This document shows, piece after piece, positions 15,219 through 23,343 of a DNA stretch of 45,330 bases. The notes beneath the pieces are model-generated. The model worked only from the letters and a program-made list of their open reading frames with translations, searched no databases and was not told the origin of the DNA. The translations under genes were made by a program, and so were the position numbers. How positions within the stretch are numbered: position 1 is the stretch's first letter; every line of letters begins with the position of its first letter. The DNA comes from Bacteroidales bacterium (GTDB taxonomy: Bacteria; Bacteroidota; Bacteroidia; Bacteroidales; UBA932), in assembly GCA_017617475.1 (NCBI GenBank), contig JAFZWC010000025.1:1-45330 (forward strand). The letters run 5' to 3'.

Positions 15219-16337
15219 TTATTTTTTATAGTTTGTTTGATAGAATCTCTTCTTGACCACCTTGCCGGGGAACACTTTCTTGCGGATGCGGATGTTCAGC
15301 GGGGTATCCAGGGCGGCGTACTCCTTGTCTACCAGGGCAAAGCAGATGCTCTTGTCCAGGGAAAGGGAATGGTAGCCGGTGGTGACCACGCCCACCTCTT
15401 TCTCATCGGCCGTCTCTACCGGATAACCGGCACGGGGGATAGCCTTGTCCTCGATTTCGATACCCACCAGCTTGCGGGCCACGTTGCCTGCCTTCTGGTC
15501 CAGCAGGGCTTCCTTGCCGATAAAGTCTTTCTCGTACTTGCAGAACATGCCCAGACCGGCCATCACGGGGCTGATCTCCGGGCTCAGTTCGTCTCCGTAC
15601 AGGGGCAGACCGGCCTCGAAGCGGAGGGTGTCGCGGCAACCCAGGCCGCAGGGCTCTACACCCGCCTTCAGGAGACGGTCCCAGATTTCCACGATATTCT
15701 CCGGGGTGGTATAAAGCTCGAAACCGTCCTCACCGGTGTAGCCGGTGCGGCTCAGGATCAGGCGTTCTCCCTTGTACTCTACGTCGCAGAAGGTGTAGAA
15801 GCCCAGATCGGCGGCTTCCTTATAGCCCAGAACCTCGATGACGGTTTTTTCTGCCTCAGGGCCCTGGACGGCAATCTGGCCGATACGCGGGGAGGCATTG
15901 TCCAGCTTGCAGTCGAAGCCTTTGGCGTGCTCCTGAATCCAGGCAAAGTCCTTGTCAATATTGGCGGCGTTCACCACCAGCAGGAAATGGTTGGCCAGAT
16001 ACTCACGGTATACCAGAAGATCGTCCACGGTGCCTCCGTCGGGATAGCACATCATGCCATAGAGCACCTTTCCGGGCTCGAAACCACGGATGTCATTGGT
16101 GAAGATGTAGTTGATAAAAGCTTCGGCCTCAGGCCCTTTCACAAAGATTTCCCCCATGTGGGACACGTCGAACATACCCACTTTCTGCCGCACGGCCATG
16201 TGTTCCTGGGTAATGGAACTGTATTGGATGGGCATCATGAATCCGGCGAAGGGGCTCATCTTGGCTCCCAAAGCCACATGGGCTTCGTACAGGCAGGTCT
16301 TCTGCAACTGGTCCAGAGGGATTTGAACGTCTGACAT
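15219..16337 (-). CDS. gcvT: Aminomethyltransferase, glycine cleavage T protein
   Basis: Protein of 372 residues. It transfers the one-carbon unit from the H-protein-bound intermediate to tetrahydrofolate and releases ammonia. Family blocks include FAGFMMPIQYSS, MFDVSHMGEI, LILSRTGYTGEDGFELY and LGCRDTLRFEAGLPLYGDEL. It begins 10 nt after the stop of the arginase-like gene, in the same operon. It appears complete. Confidence 0.97.
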   Translation of the reverse strand: MSDVQIPLDQLQKTCLYEAHVALGAKMSPFAGFMMPIQYSSITQEHMAVRQKVGMFDVSHMGEIFVKGPEAEAFINYIFTNDIRGFEPGKVLYGMMCYPDGGTVDDLLVYREYLANHFLLVVNAANIDKDFAWIQEHAKGFDCKLDNASPRIGQIAVQGPEAEKTVIEVLGYKEAADLGFYTFCDVEYKGERLILSRTGYTGEDGFELYTTPENIVEIWDRLLKAGVEPCGLGCRDTLRFEAGLPLYGDELSPEISPVMAGLGMFCKYEKDFIGKEALLDQKAGNVARKLVGIEIEDKAIPRAGYPVETADEKEVGVVTTGYHSLSLDKSICFALVDKEYAALDTPLNIRIRKKVFPGKVVKKRFYQTNYKK

Positions 16338-16347
16338 AGTTAGCGCG

Positions 16348-17025
16348 TTACTTTAAAAGGTTGGTTATTAATTGATATAATTCTATATTCGTTTCCAAAT
16401 TAATCCGGAGATCCTCCGGCGTGGCGCCCTTGGAGGGAGCCAGTTCCCCGCAAATATCCACCGCCACAATTTCCATCTTCTGTGCCAATCGGCCCAGTTC
16501 TTTCTCTACGTCCTTGAGCGAATGGCCTCCCTGGGTCCAGTCCGTGCGGGCATAAGCCCGGTCCATGATATCCTTGTCCAGTGACACGTACACCCGCTCT
16601 CCCCTTCTTTGCTCCAGCCAGGCATCGGGAATCTCGTTGGCGCAACCGGCGGGGCCGATGGTAAGCACGTCCTGAAGCAACGGATTCTGCTCCTCCATTT
16701 CCTTAACCCAGCTTCCGCACGACAGCACTCCTTCAAAGGCGGCGTCCTGGTTGTCGGGGTGGTTGTCCAGCAGCACCAGGTGAAAAGGGGCGGTTTCCTT
16801 CAACGCCAGCAAGTGGGAGAGGTAATGGTAGTCTCCGCTATCCAGCCACCGGAGCCGGGGCAAGGGTTGCGGAAAAGCATCGTCCAACTTCTTCCGGGCC
16901 TCGGGGTCACAATAGCAGCAACAGCCTTCCAAACTGGTAAAATCCAGAATCTGAGCCTCTTGCAGCCAGGAAAGGAAACCCTCTTCCCGGTAAGCGCCGC
17001 TAAAATGGAACACAAGGCTATTCAT
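16348..17025 (-). CDS. Arginase/ureohydrolase-fold protein heading the gcv operon
   Basis: Protein of 225 residues. The metal-ligand motifs of the arginase/agmatinase/formiminoglutamase fold are recognisable: DNHPDN (for DxHxD) and SLDKDIMD (for SxDxDxxDP), followed by VDICGE. The protein is shorter than arginases (about 300) and its N-terminal region (residues 1-80) is divergent, with a CCCYCD cluster. It may be a hydrolase of a guanidino or formimino compound; no substrate can be named. It is the first gene of the operon with gcvT, gcvH, gcvPA and gcvPB, so it is presumably expressed with glycine cleavage. The start codon sits 4 nt from the -7 box, leaving no room for a glycine riboswitch. 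Confidence 0.65.
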   Translation of the reverse strand: MNSLVFHFSGAYREEGFLSWLQEAQILDFTSLEGCCCYCDPEARKKLDDAFPQPLPRLRWLDSGDYHYLSHLLALKETAPFHLVLLDNHPDNQDAAFEGVLSCGSWVKEMEEQNPLLQDVLTIGPAGCANEIPDAWLEQRRGERVYVSLDKDIMDRAYARTDWTQGGHSLKDVEKELGRLAQKMEIVAVDICGELAPSKGATPEDLRINLETNIELYQLITNLLK

Positions 17026-17029
17026 CTTT

Positions 17030-17037
17030 CAAAGATA
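17030..17037 (-). promoter_or_regulatory. -7 box of the gcv operon
   Basis: Minus-strand TATCTTTG (17037-17030). The ATG at 17025 is only 4 nt away, so the operon transcript should be leaderless. No TTG was found at the expected -33 distance, which may mean an activator is needed. Confidence 0.6.
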
Positions 17038-17049
17038 AGCATTTTTTTG

Positions 17050-17057
17050 TACTTTTG
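17050..17057 (+). promoter_or_regulatory. -7 box of the barrel-obgE-PAP2 unit
   Basis: TACTTTTG, divergent from and close to the gcv promoter. An ATG at 17059 lies before the expected transcription start, so ATG 17083 is taken as the gene start. Confidence 0.6.
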
Positions 17058-17082
17058 CATGAATAAATTCTTATACCCACTT

Positions 17083-17691
17083 ATGAAAAGAACCCTTTCC
17101 TGCCTTATCCTGGTTCTGGCCATGATGGCCGTTCCCACTGTTTCACAGGCTCAAAAGAATAATAGCTGGTTCATAGGAACCGGCATTGGATGCAACCTGG
17201 TATTCGACAACTCCAAAGTCTCACCGGCCTCCCCAGCCGGCATGCTGTACGTAGGAGACTGGATAACACCCGCATTCGGCGTACGCGGCACCGTGCAGGG
17301 CATCCTGGCCCGTCCGGCCGATCCCGGTAACAACTGGTTCTCGGAGAACACCTTCTTCGGCTTTTACCAGCTCCATGCCGACGCCCTTTGGCACGTCATG
17401 AACACGTTCACATCCCCTTCCACAAAGAGAGTCTGGAATCCGGTTCCCTATGCCAGGGTGAGCGGCGTACTGGCCTCCAGCCTGGGCACCCACAAAGGAC
17501 ACGTAGGAATAGGCGGCGGCTTGCTCAACCAGTTCCGCATCAACGACTTCATGAGCATAGCCCTGGACCTTAACGCCATCGTCACCAACGAGAAAGTCTT
17601 CCGTACGGACCACAGCGGCCGCTTCGTCGTTTTCGGCAGCGCTACGGTGGGAGTCCTGTTCGACCTGAATTTCCGCAGCAATACTGAGTAA
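17083..17691 (+). CDS. Outer-membrane beta-barrel protein
   Basis: Protein of 202 residues with a signal peptide (KRTLSCLILVLAMMAVPTVSQA). The rest alternates short amphipathic strands (WFIGTGIGCNLVF, AFGVRGTVQGIL, HVGIGGGLLNQFRIND, FVVFGSATVGVLFDLNF), typical of an OmpA/OmpW-sized 8-stranded barrel. No OmpA peptidoglycan domain is present. The function is unknown. obgE starts 6 nt after its stop, so the two are likely co-transcribed. Confidence 0.8.
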   Translation: MKRTLSCLILVLAMMAVPTVSQAQKNNSWFIGTGIGCNLVFDNSKVSPASPAGMLYVGDWITPAFGVRGTVQGILARPADPGNNWFSENTFFGFYQLHADALWHVMNTFTSPSTKRVWNPVPYARVSGVLASSLGTHKGHVGIGGGLLNQFRINDFMSIALDLNAIVTNEKVFRTDHSGRFVVFGSATVGVLFDLNFRSNTE

Positions 17692-17697
17692 GCAACC

Positions 17698-18690
17698 ATG
17701 GCAGAATCCAACTTCATAGACTACGTACGCATCTTCTGCGCCAGCGGGCACGGAGGCGCCGGCAGTGCACACCTACACCGCGCCAAATACGTGCCCAAGG
17801 GCGGGCCGGACGGCGGCGACGGCGGCCGTGGCGGGCACATCATCCTGCGGGTGAATCCCCAGCTCTGGACGCTCATCCACCTGCGATACCGCAAGGTGGT
17901 GAGGGCCGAGAACGGAGGCAACGGCGCCGAAGCCCTCAAGCGCGGCAAGAACGGCGAAGATATTGTCCTGGAAGTTCCCCAGGGCGTGGTGGTGAAGGAC
18001 GCCGAGACGGAAGAAGTCATCACCGAACTGGTGGAAAAAGACCAGGAATACATCCTTTGCCAGGGCGGCAAGGGCGGCTGGGGTAACGACCACTTCAAAA
18101 GCGCCACCAACCAGACTCCCCGCTACGCCCAGCCCGGCGAAGAAGGCCAGGAAGGCTGGTTTATCCTGGAGCTGAAGGTGCTGGCCGACGTCGGCCTGGT
18201 GGGCTTCCCCAACGCGGGCAAGAGCACCCTGCTGGCCGCCATCACATCGGCCAAACCCAAGATAGCCAATTACGCGTTCACCACCCTGGAACCCAATCTG
18301 GGAATCGTCCGCTATTACGACGACCGTTCCTTCGTGATGGCCGATATCCCCGGCATCATCGAGGGCGCCCACGAGGGCAAGGGCATAGGTATGCGCTTCC
18401 TCCGCCACATCGAGCGCAACAGCGTGCTGCTGTTCATGGTAGCGGCCGATGAACCCGACGTGGTCAAGGGTTACAAGGTCCTGCTCAACGAACTGGAAGA
18501 GTATAACCCGGAGCTCCTGGTCAAGGACCGCGTGCTGGCCATTACCAAGACGGACCTCATTGACGAGAAGCAGAAGGCCAAAATTGAGAAAAAACTCCCG
18601 GCCGATATTCCGCACGTCTTTATTTCTTCGGTGGCCCAGACCGGCCTGAACGAACTTAAGGAAGCCTTATGGAAAGCCTTGTCCAACTAG
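17698..18690 (+). CDS. obgE: Obg family GTPase
   Basis: Protein of 330 residues. Residues 1-158 are the glycine-rich Obg domain ([33 protein letters not shown] and so on). The G domain follows: GFPNAGKST (169-177), switch region [15 protein letters not shown] (216-219), and TKTD. There is no C-terminal OCT domain, as in many Bacteroidetes. Obg binds the 50S subunit and links ribosome assembly to (p)ppGpp level. The PAP2 gene overlaps its end by 22 nt. Confidence 0.96.
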   Translation: MAESNFIDYVRIFCASGHGGAGSAHLHRAKYVPKGGPDGGDGGRGGHIILRVNPQLWTLIHLRYRKVVRAENGGNGAEALKRGKNGEDIVLEVPQGVVVKDAETEEVITELVEKDQEYILCQGGKGGWGNDHFKSATNQTPRYAQPGEEGQEGWFILELKVLADVGLVGFPNAGKSTLLAAITSAKPKIANYAFTTLEPNLGIVRYYDDRSFVMADIPGIIEGAHEGKGIGMRFLRHIERNSVLLFMVAADEPDVVKGYKVLLNELEEYNPELLVKDRVLAITKTDLIDEKQKAKIEKKLPADIPHVFISSVAQTGLNELKEALWKALSN

Positions 18691-19253
18691 ACCAGCGGCT
18701 CACCCTCTGGATCAATCTGCACAATCCGGAAGCCCTCAACGGCTTCTGGCATCTGATGTCCGGCATACGGGAATGGCTTCCCCTGTACATCCTCATGAGC
18801 CTGTTCGCCATTTGGCGCATGGGCTGGAAAAAGGGCCTGGCCGTTATTCTTACAGTAGTTCTGGGGCTCATTATCACAGACCAGGTAGCCAATCTGTTCA
18901 AGGACGGTTTCATGCGCCTTCGCCCCTGCCGGGACCCGTGGATGATAGCCAACGGTGTCCGGTGCCCGGACGGAATCATAGGAGGCCTGTACGGTTTCTT
19001 CTCCGGCCATGCCAGCAACGCCTTCGGCTTTGCCACCGGCAGCTGGGCCGGCCTTCAGCTGAACGACCGCAAACACAACTACAGTGTTTACGGCTGCGTC
19101 ATCCTCATTTGGGCGGCACTCATGTCCATAAGCCGCACCATGCTGGCGGCCCATTACCTGGGGGATATTCTGGTAGGGAGTATCTTCGGTGTAATCCTGG
19201 GCCTCACCCTGGCCTTCACCGTGCACAAACTGATTGTTAAAGCGAATCTATAA
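18669..19253 (+). CDS. PAP2 superfamily phosphatase
   Basis: Membrane protein of 194 residues with about five to six helices. The three PAP2 motifs are present: KDGFMRLRP (KX6RP), FFSGHAS (PSGH variant) and [12 protein letters not shown] (SRX5HX3D). It would hydrolyse phosphate from a lipid such as undecaprenyl pyrophosphate or phosphatidylglycerophosphate; the substrate cannot be told. Its start lies inside obgE (22-nt overlap) and its end overlaps the end of murF on the other strand by 17 nt. Confidence 0.9.
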   Translation: MESLVQLDQRLTLWINLHNPEALNGFWHLMSGIREWLPLYILMSLFAIWRMGWKKGLAVILTVVLGLIITDQVANLFKDGFMRLRPCRDPWMIANGVRCPDGIIGGLYGFFSGHASNAFGFATGSWAGLQLNDRKHNYSVYGCVILIWAALMSISRTMLAAHYLGDILVGSIFGVILGLTLAFTVHKLIVKANL

Positions 19254-20547
19254 CCTTCTCCATCTGAATGCTGTGAGAGCCCTTCAGTAAGACGGTGCAA
19301 CCTTCCAGCGGATTCTCTTTCAGATACTTCGCCAGGTCTTCGGACGTGGCGAAAGTTTTATAGGGCGTACCTGCGGCAGCCTTGGCGAATTCTTCACCGA
19401 CTAGGTATGCTTCAACAGATTCTTCGCTTCGCTCAGAATGACAATTGTCATCCTGAGGAGCGCAAGCGACGAAGGATCTCAGCCGCTCAACGATGCGGCT
19501 GTGTTCGGCGGCGGAGTCTTCGCCCAGTTCCCTCATGTCTCCCAGCAGGGCCACCTTGCGACCCTTCATGAGCGCCAGGTTGTCCAGCGCCACGGCCATG
19601 GAGGAAGGGTTGGCGTTGTACGCATCTACAATAAGCGTATTCTTTTCTGTCTTAACCAGTTGACTGCGGTTATTGGAAGGAACGTACGAGGCTATGGCCT
19701 GCAGGGCATCCTCGCGCGGGACGTCAAAGTACCAGGCCAGTTTGAGGGCGGCCAGCACATTGCACGCGTTGTAGGCACCCACAAGCTGCGTCTTCAGCAC
19801 GGCATCGTCAAAGTCCAGTTCCACGAAGGGGTTGGCCTTGATTTTTATTCCTTCGGCCGAATAGCCGATGGCTTCCAGGCCCCTCTGGGCCAGCATTTCC
19901 TGTAGAACAGGGTCGTCAGCATTGGCGAACACAACGCCGTCATGCTCTTTCAGATAATCATAGAGCAGCCCCTTGGCATGCTTCACCCCTTCGAAACTGC
20001 CGAAGCCCAGCAGGTGCGCCTTGCCCACGTTGGTGATAAGACCCAGGTTGGGCTGGGCCACGGCCAGCAAGGGCTTGAGGTCGTCCGGATGACTGGCGCC
20101 CATCTCCACAATGGCCAGCTGGGCGCGGGGGCCTATCTTAAGCACTGTAAGCGGCACGCCAATCTCGTTGTTCAGGTTGCCTTCCGTGGCGCTCACCCTA
20201 TAGGCTGCACCCAGGGCAGCCTTGATGAGTTCCTTGGTGGTAGTCTTCCCGTTGGTACCGGTAAGGCCGATGACGGGAATGCGCAGCTGCCGGCGGTGAT
20301 ACGCCGCCAGGGCCTTCAGGGTTTCCAGGGTGTCGGGCACCTTGACCAGGCGGGGGTCATCGGCCTGCAGGTCCTCCCCTGCCACGGCATAGCACGCACC
20401 TTTCTCCAGGGCCTGGAGGGCAAAGCGGTTGCCGTCGAAGTTCTCGCCCTTCAGGGCAAAGAACAACTGATTCTTCTTAAGGGTACGGGTGTCCGTACAT
20501 ACTCCTGCAGACTGCAGGAAAATATTATATAATTCTTGAATGCTCAT
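19237..20547 (-). CDS. murF: UDP-N-acetylmuramoyl-tripeptide--D-alanyl-D-alanine ligase, with in-frame repeat insertion
   Basis: Mur ligase of 436 residues that adds D-Ala-D-Ala to the UDP-MurNAc-tripeptide in the cytoplasm. The ATP loop is GTNGKTTTK (97-105); later blocks include VEMGASHPDDLK, NVGKAHL, DAYNANPSS and LLGDMRELG. Residues about 357-377, in the C-terminal domain between AAEHSRIVERL and EAYLVGEEF, are encoded by a palindromic repeat (19417-19479) and read through as a 21-residue insertion containing CHSERSEES. The frame is kept and the C-terminal motifs continue after it, so the enzyme is probably functional with an extra loop. Last gene of the tgt-lptG-dut-murF operon; another repeat arm lies just before its start. 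Confidence 0.94.
   Translation of the reverse strand: MSIQELYNIFLQSAGVCTDTRTLKKNQLFFALKGENFDGNRFALQALEKGACYAVAGEDLQADDPRLVKVPDTLETLKALAAYHRRQLRIPVIGLTGTNGKTTTKELIKAALGAAYRVSATEGNLNNEIGVPLTVLKIGPRAQLAIVEMGASHPDDLKPLLAVAQPNLGLITNVGKAHLLGFGSFEGVKHAKGLLYDYLKEHDGVVFANADDPVLQEMLAQRGLEAIGYSAEGIKIKANPFVELDFDDAVLKTQLVGAYNACNVLAALKLAWYFDVPREDALQAIASYVPSNNRSQLVKTEKNTLIVDAYNANPSSMAVALDNLALMKGRKVALLGDMRELGEDSAAEHSRIVERLRSFVACAPQDDNCHSERSEESVEAYLVGEEFAKAAAGTPYKTFATSEDLAKYLKENPLEGCTVLLKGSHSIQMEKVIDSL
19417..19479. repeat. Palindromic repeat inside murF (63 bp, in frame)
   Basis: The left arm (19417-19444, beginning AGATTCTTCGCTTCGCTC) and right arm (19445-19479, ending GACGAAGGATCT) are imperfect inverted copies meeting at ACAATTGT. 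The length of 63 bp is a multiple of three, so murF stays open. The encoded CHSERSEES peptide is known from dispersed repeats in many Bacteroidetes. The left arm is repeated exactly at 20553-20580. Confidence 0.88.
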
Positions 20548-20552
20548 ATAAC

Positions 20553-20580
20553 AGATTCTTCGCTTCGCTCAGAATGACAA
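20553..20580. repeat. Single arm of the same repeat between dut and murF
   Basis: 28 bp identical to 19417-19444 (AGATTCTTCGCTTCGCTC to AGAATGACAA), in the 39-nt gap between the dut stop (20587) and murF start (20547). It lies 5 nt upstream of the murF ATG, where it could affect translation. Confidence 0.85.
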
Positions 20581-20586
20581 CAACAG

Positions 20587-21018
20587 TTATTTCCCGGTGC
20601 TGCCGAAGCCGCCGGCGCCACGCTCCGTGGCGTCCAGCTGGTCCACCTGCTCCCACTCCACGTGCTCGTGGCGGGCTATCACCATCTGGGCTATGCGCTC
20701 CCCGGGGACAATCTCGAAGGGCTGGTCTGAGAGGTTCACCAGAATCACCTTGATCTCTCCCCTGTAGTCGGCATCAATGGTACCGGGAGTGTTGAGCACG
20801 GTGATGCCGTGCTTGGCCGCCAGACCGCTGCGGGGCCTCACCTGGGCCTCATATCCAACCGGAAGGGCAATGAACAGGCCGGTGGGAACCAGCGTGCGCT
20901 GCAGGGGCTGCAGAGTAACGGATTCCGTCAGGTTGGCCTTGAGATCCACGCCGGCGCTTTGCTCGGTAGCGTATGCCGGGCAAGGGAAAGAAGACTGGTT
21001 TATTATCTGTACCTTCAT
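20587..21018 (-). CDS. dut: dUTP diphosphatase
   Basis: Trimeric dUTPase of 143 residues that hydrolyses dUTP to dUMP and keeps uracil out of DNA. All five family motifs are visible: [47 protein letters not shown] and [15 protein letters not shown] 21018 shares one base with the stop codon of the upstream LptG-type gene (TAATG), which fixes the start and indicates coupled translation. Confidence 0.96.
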   Translation of the reverse strand: MKVQIINQSSFPCPAYATEQSAGVDLKANLTESVTLQPLQRTLVPTGLFIALPVGYEAQVRPRSGLAAKHGITVLNTPGTIDADYRGEIKVILVNLSDQPFEIVPGERIAQMVIARHEHVEWEQVDQLDATERGAGGFGSTGK

Positions 21019-22118
21019 TATTTCGGAGCTTTTATATATAAGACGATTGCAATAATCGAATAAAGGTAATTGGGCAGCCAGACGGCTATGGAAGCCGGCA
21101 GGGTATCCGTTATCACGAACATCTCGCTGAACTGCATGAACAGGATGTAGGAAAAGCCCAGGGCCGTTCCTGCCGCCAGGTTCCATCCCATTCCTCCCCT
21201 CTTTTTCTTGGTACAGAGAGCCAGGCCGATGATGGTGAGGATAATGGTGGAGAACGGCAGCGAATAGCGGTTGTTCTTCTCAATGAGCGCCCGGTTCACG
21301 GAAGCGTCCCCTCGCATGATCTGGGTGTCAATCAGCTGGTCCAGTTCCCGCTTGTTCAGGCGCTGGATGGTCCATTTGTTCAGGAAAAAGTCGTCCCTGG
21401 TAAGGCTGAGGGTGGTATCCATCTGCCGGCCGCTGCGGATATGGTCCCGCATGCCTTCGTCGTAATCCCGCCTGAACCAGTTGCGCAGGTGCCAGACTCC
21501 GGTGAGCGTGTCGAACTGGGCACTTTCGGCCGTAATCTTGGAGTGGAGCCGGCCTCCCGAAAGGTCTTCCAGGGTGAAATTGTAGGCCGTATTGTTATAG
21601 GCACTGAAGCTCTCCAGATACACAAAATGGTCATTCTCAAGCTTATAGTGCATATCATGGCCTATCTTCACCTTTCGCCAGGGATTGTACTTCTGCTCAA
21701 ACTCCACCCGGATACCGTTGGCATGCGGAAGCACCCACTGCCCCAGTTCCAGGGAAAGCAGCGCAATGAAGCAGGCCGATATCAGATAAGGCAGGATAAA
21801 CCGGTGATAGCTTATTCCGCTGGACAGCACGGCAATCACCTCCGAGTCCTGAGTCATCTTGGACGTGAAGAAAATGACCGTCAGGAACACGAACATGGGC
21901 GCATACTGGTTCATGAAGAACGGCACCCAGTTTACATAGTAGTCGAAGATAATCTCGTGCAGGGGGGCTTCCTTGCGGATAAAATCCTCAATTTTCTCAC
22001 TCACGTCAAAGATGACGATGAGCAGCGCCAGGAAGAGGAGGGCCATGAAAAACGTGACCAGGAACTTCCTGATTATGTACCAGTCCAGCCGCTGGAGTCC
22101 TCTGAACTTAAACCTCAT
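21018..22118 (-). CDS. LptF/LptG family permease (YjgP/YjgQ)
   Basis: Membrane protein of 366 residues. Three helices lie in the N-terminal 120 residues and three in the last 90, with a periplasmic jellyroll-like domain between (about residues 130-270), as in LptF and LptG. It would form the inner-membrane part of the ABC machine that extracts lipopolysaccharide and moves it to the outer membrane. Features include the N-terminal [14 protein letters not shown] and [19 protein letters not shown]. The tgt stop overlaps its start by 4 nt (ATGA type). Which of LptF or LptG it is cannot be decided here; in Bacteroidetes the form beside tgt is usually named LptG. Confidence 0.9.
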   Translation of the reverse strand: MRFKFRGLQRLDWYIIRKFLVTFFMALLFLALLIVIFDVSEKIEDFIRKEAPLHEIIFDYYVNWVPFFMNQYAPMFVFLTVIFFTSKMTQDSEVIAVLSSGISYHRFILPYLISACFIALLSLELGQWVLPHANGIRVEFEQKYNPWRKVKIGHDMHYKLENDHFVYLESFSAYNNTAYNFTLEDLSGGRLHSKITAESAQFDTLTGVWHLRNWFRRDYDEGMRDHIRSGRQMDTTLSLTRDDFFLNKWTIQRLNKRELDQLIDTQIMRGDASVNRALIEKNNRYSLPFSTIILTIIGLALCTKKKRGGMGWNLAAGTALGFSYILFMQFSEMFVITDTLPASIAVWLPNYLYSIIAIVLYIKAPK

Positions 22119-23257
22119 AGCCTCTGCATAAGTTTAGGAACCACGGCGTTTTTCCAGGAGAGGAAATCACCGGCCACAATGTGTTCGCGGGCCACGCGGA
22201 CCAGATCCAGATAGAAGGCCAGATTGTGCTCCGTGGCCACCATGGCCGCGAACATCTCCTTGGCTATGAACAGGTGATGGATGTATCCGCGGGTATAATA
22301 ACTGTCTACGAAAGAGGTGCCCTGGGGGTCCAGGGGGCCGAAATCGTCCGTCCACTTGGCGTTGCGCATGTTCATAATGCCATCCCATGTGAAAAGCATG
22401 CCATTGCGGCCGTTGCGGGTGGGCATCACGCAGTCGAACATATCTATACCGCGGGCAATGCCTTCCAGAATGTTGGCGGGCGTTCCCACGCCCATGAGGT
22501 AGCGGGGCTTGTCCTGCGGCAGCAGCGGGCAGGTCACCTCCAGCATTTCGTACATCTTTTCCGTGGGCTCCCCTACCGCCAGGCCGCCTACGGCATAGCC
22601 GCCGCGGTTGGCGTTGTCCAGCTTGAGGGCGTGTTCCACGGCCTGTTTGCGCAGGTTGGGATAAACGCAGCCCTGTATAATGGGGAACATCACCTGCTGG
22701 TAACCGTACAGGGGCTCCGTCTCGTCAAAATGCCTGGCGAAACGCTCCAGCCAGCCCTGCGTGAGCCGGAGGGACTTGGCGGCATATCGTTCGTCGGCGT
22801 CGCCCGGGCAGCATTCGTCCAGGGCCATGATGATATCGGCCCCTATGATGCGCTGGGTATCTACGTTGTTTTCCGGGGTGAAGATGTGCTTGCTGCCGTC
22901 TATGTGGGAAGAGAACTTGCAGCCTTCCTCCGTGAGTTTGCGGATGGGCGCCAGAGAAAACACCTGGAAGCCGCCGCTGTCCGTGAGGATGGGCCTGTCC
23001 CAATGCTCGAATTTGTGCAGGCCGCCAGCCTTGTAAAGGGTATCCAGACCGGGTCTCAGATACAAATGATAGGTATTGCCCAGGATAATCTGGGCCTTGA
23101 TGTCCTGTTCCAGATCCCGGTGATAGACTCCCTTCACGGAACCCACCGTACCCACCGGCATGAAGATGGGGGTTAGGATTTCTCCGTGGTCGGTAGAAAT
23201 CTTTCCCGCACGGGCCGCACTGGCAGGATCACTGGCTATCTTTTCAAATTTGAACAT
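22115..23257 (-). CDS. tgt: tRNA-guanine transglycosylase, zinc-cysteine-less Bacteroidetes type
   Basis: Protein of 380 residues that exchanges guanine 34 of tRNAs with GUN anticodons for a queuosine precursor base. Key blocks are present: the nucleophile-type motifs DSGGFQVFS and GIDMFDCVMPTRNGRNG. In the usual zinc site, where most bacterial enzymes have CxCxxC followed by a His, this protein reads DPQGTSFVDSYYTRGYIHHLF, so the three cysteines are missing. To my knowledge Bacteroides enzymes share this change, so it is a lineage trait and not damage. ATG 23257 is chosen from the family N-terminus (MFKFEKIASDP). First gene of the operon. Confidence 0.95.
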   Translation of the reverse strand: MFKFEKIASDPASAARAGKISTDHGEILTPIFMPVGTVGSVKGVYHRDLEQDIKAQIILGNTYHLYLRPGLDTLYKAGGLHKFEHWDRPILTDSGGFQVFSLAPIRKLTEEGCKFSSHIDGSKHIFTPENNVDTQRIIGADIIMALDECCPGDADERYAAKSLRLTQGWLERFARHFDETEPLYGYQQVMFPIIQGCVYPNLRKQAVEHALKLDNANRGGYAVGGLAVGEPTEKMYEMLEVTCPLLPQDKPRYLMGVGTPANILEGIARGIDMFDCVMPTRNGRNGMLFTWDGIMNMRNAKWTDDFGPLDPQGTSFVDSYYTRGYIHHLFIAKEMFAAMVATEHNLAFYLDLVRVAREHIVAGDFLSWKNAVVPKLMQRL

Positions 23258-23275
23258 CCCATTTGTATAAACATA

Positions 23276-23283
23276 CAAAAGTA
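23276..23283 (-). promoter_or_regulatory. -7 box of the tgt operon
   Basis: Minus-strand TACTTTTG (23283-23276), 18 nt from the tgt ATG. No TTG was found at the usual distance. Confidence 0.55.
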
Positions 23284-23295
23284 CGGATTTTTTCG

Positions 23296-23303
23296 TAAAT
23301 TTG
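23296..23303 (+). promoter_or_regulatory. -7 box of the MFS transporter gene
   Basis: TAAATTTG, divergent from the tgt box. An ATG at 23305 would lie at the transcription start, so the ATG at 23344 is preferred, giving a leader of about 35 nt. Confidence 0.55.
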
Positions 23304-23343
23304 CATGATTGACCAACCGAAAACAATAACACAAAATAGCATT

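Noticed and set aside
16338..17082. Glycine riboswitch ahead of the gcv genes
   Set aside because: The promoter box is 4 nt from the first start codon, and the gap before gcvT is only 10 nt.
23305..23343. Earlier start of the MFS transporter at 23305
   Set aside because: It lies 1 nt past the -7 box, at or before the transcription start, and adds residues not typical of the family.
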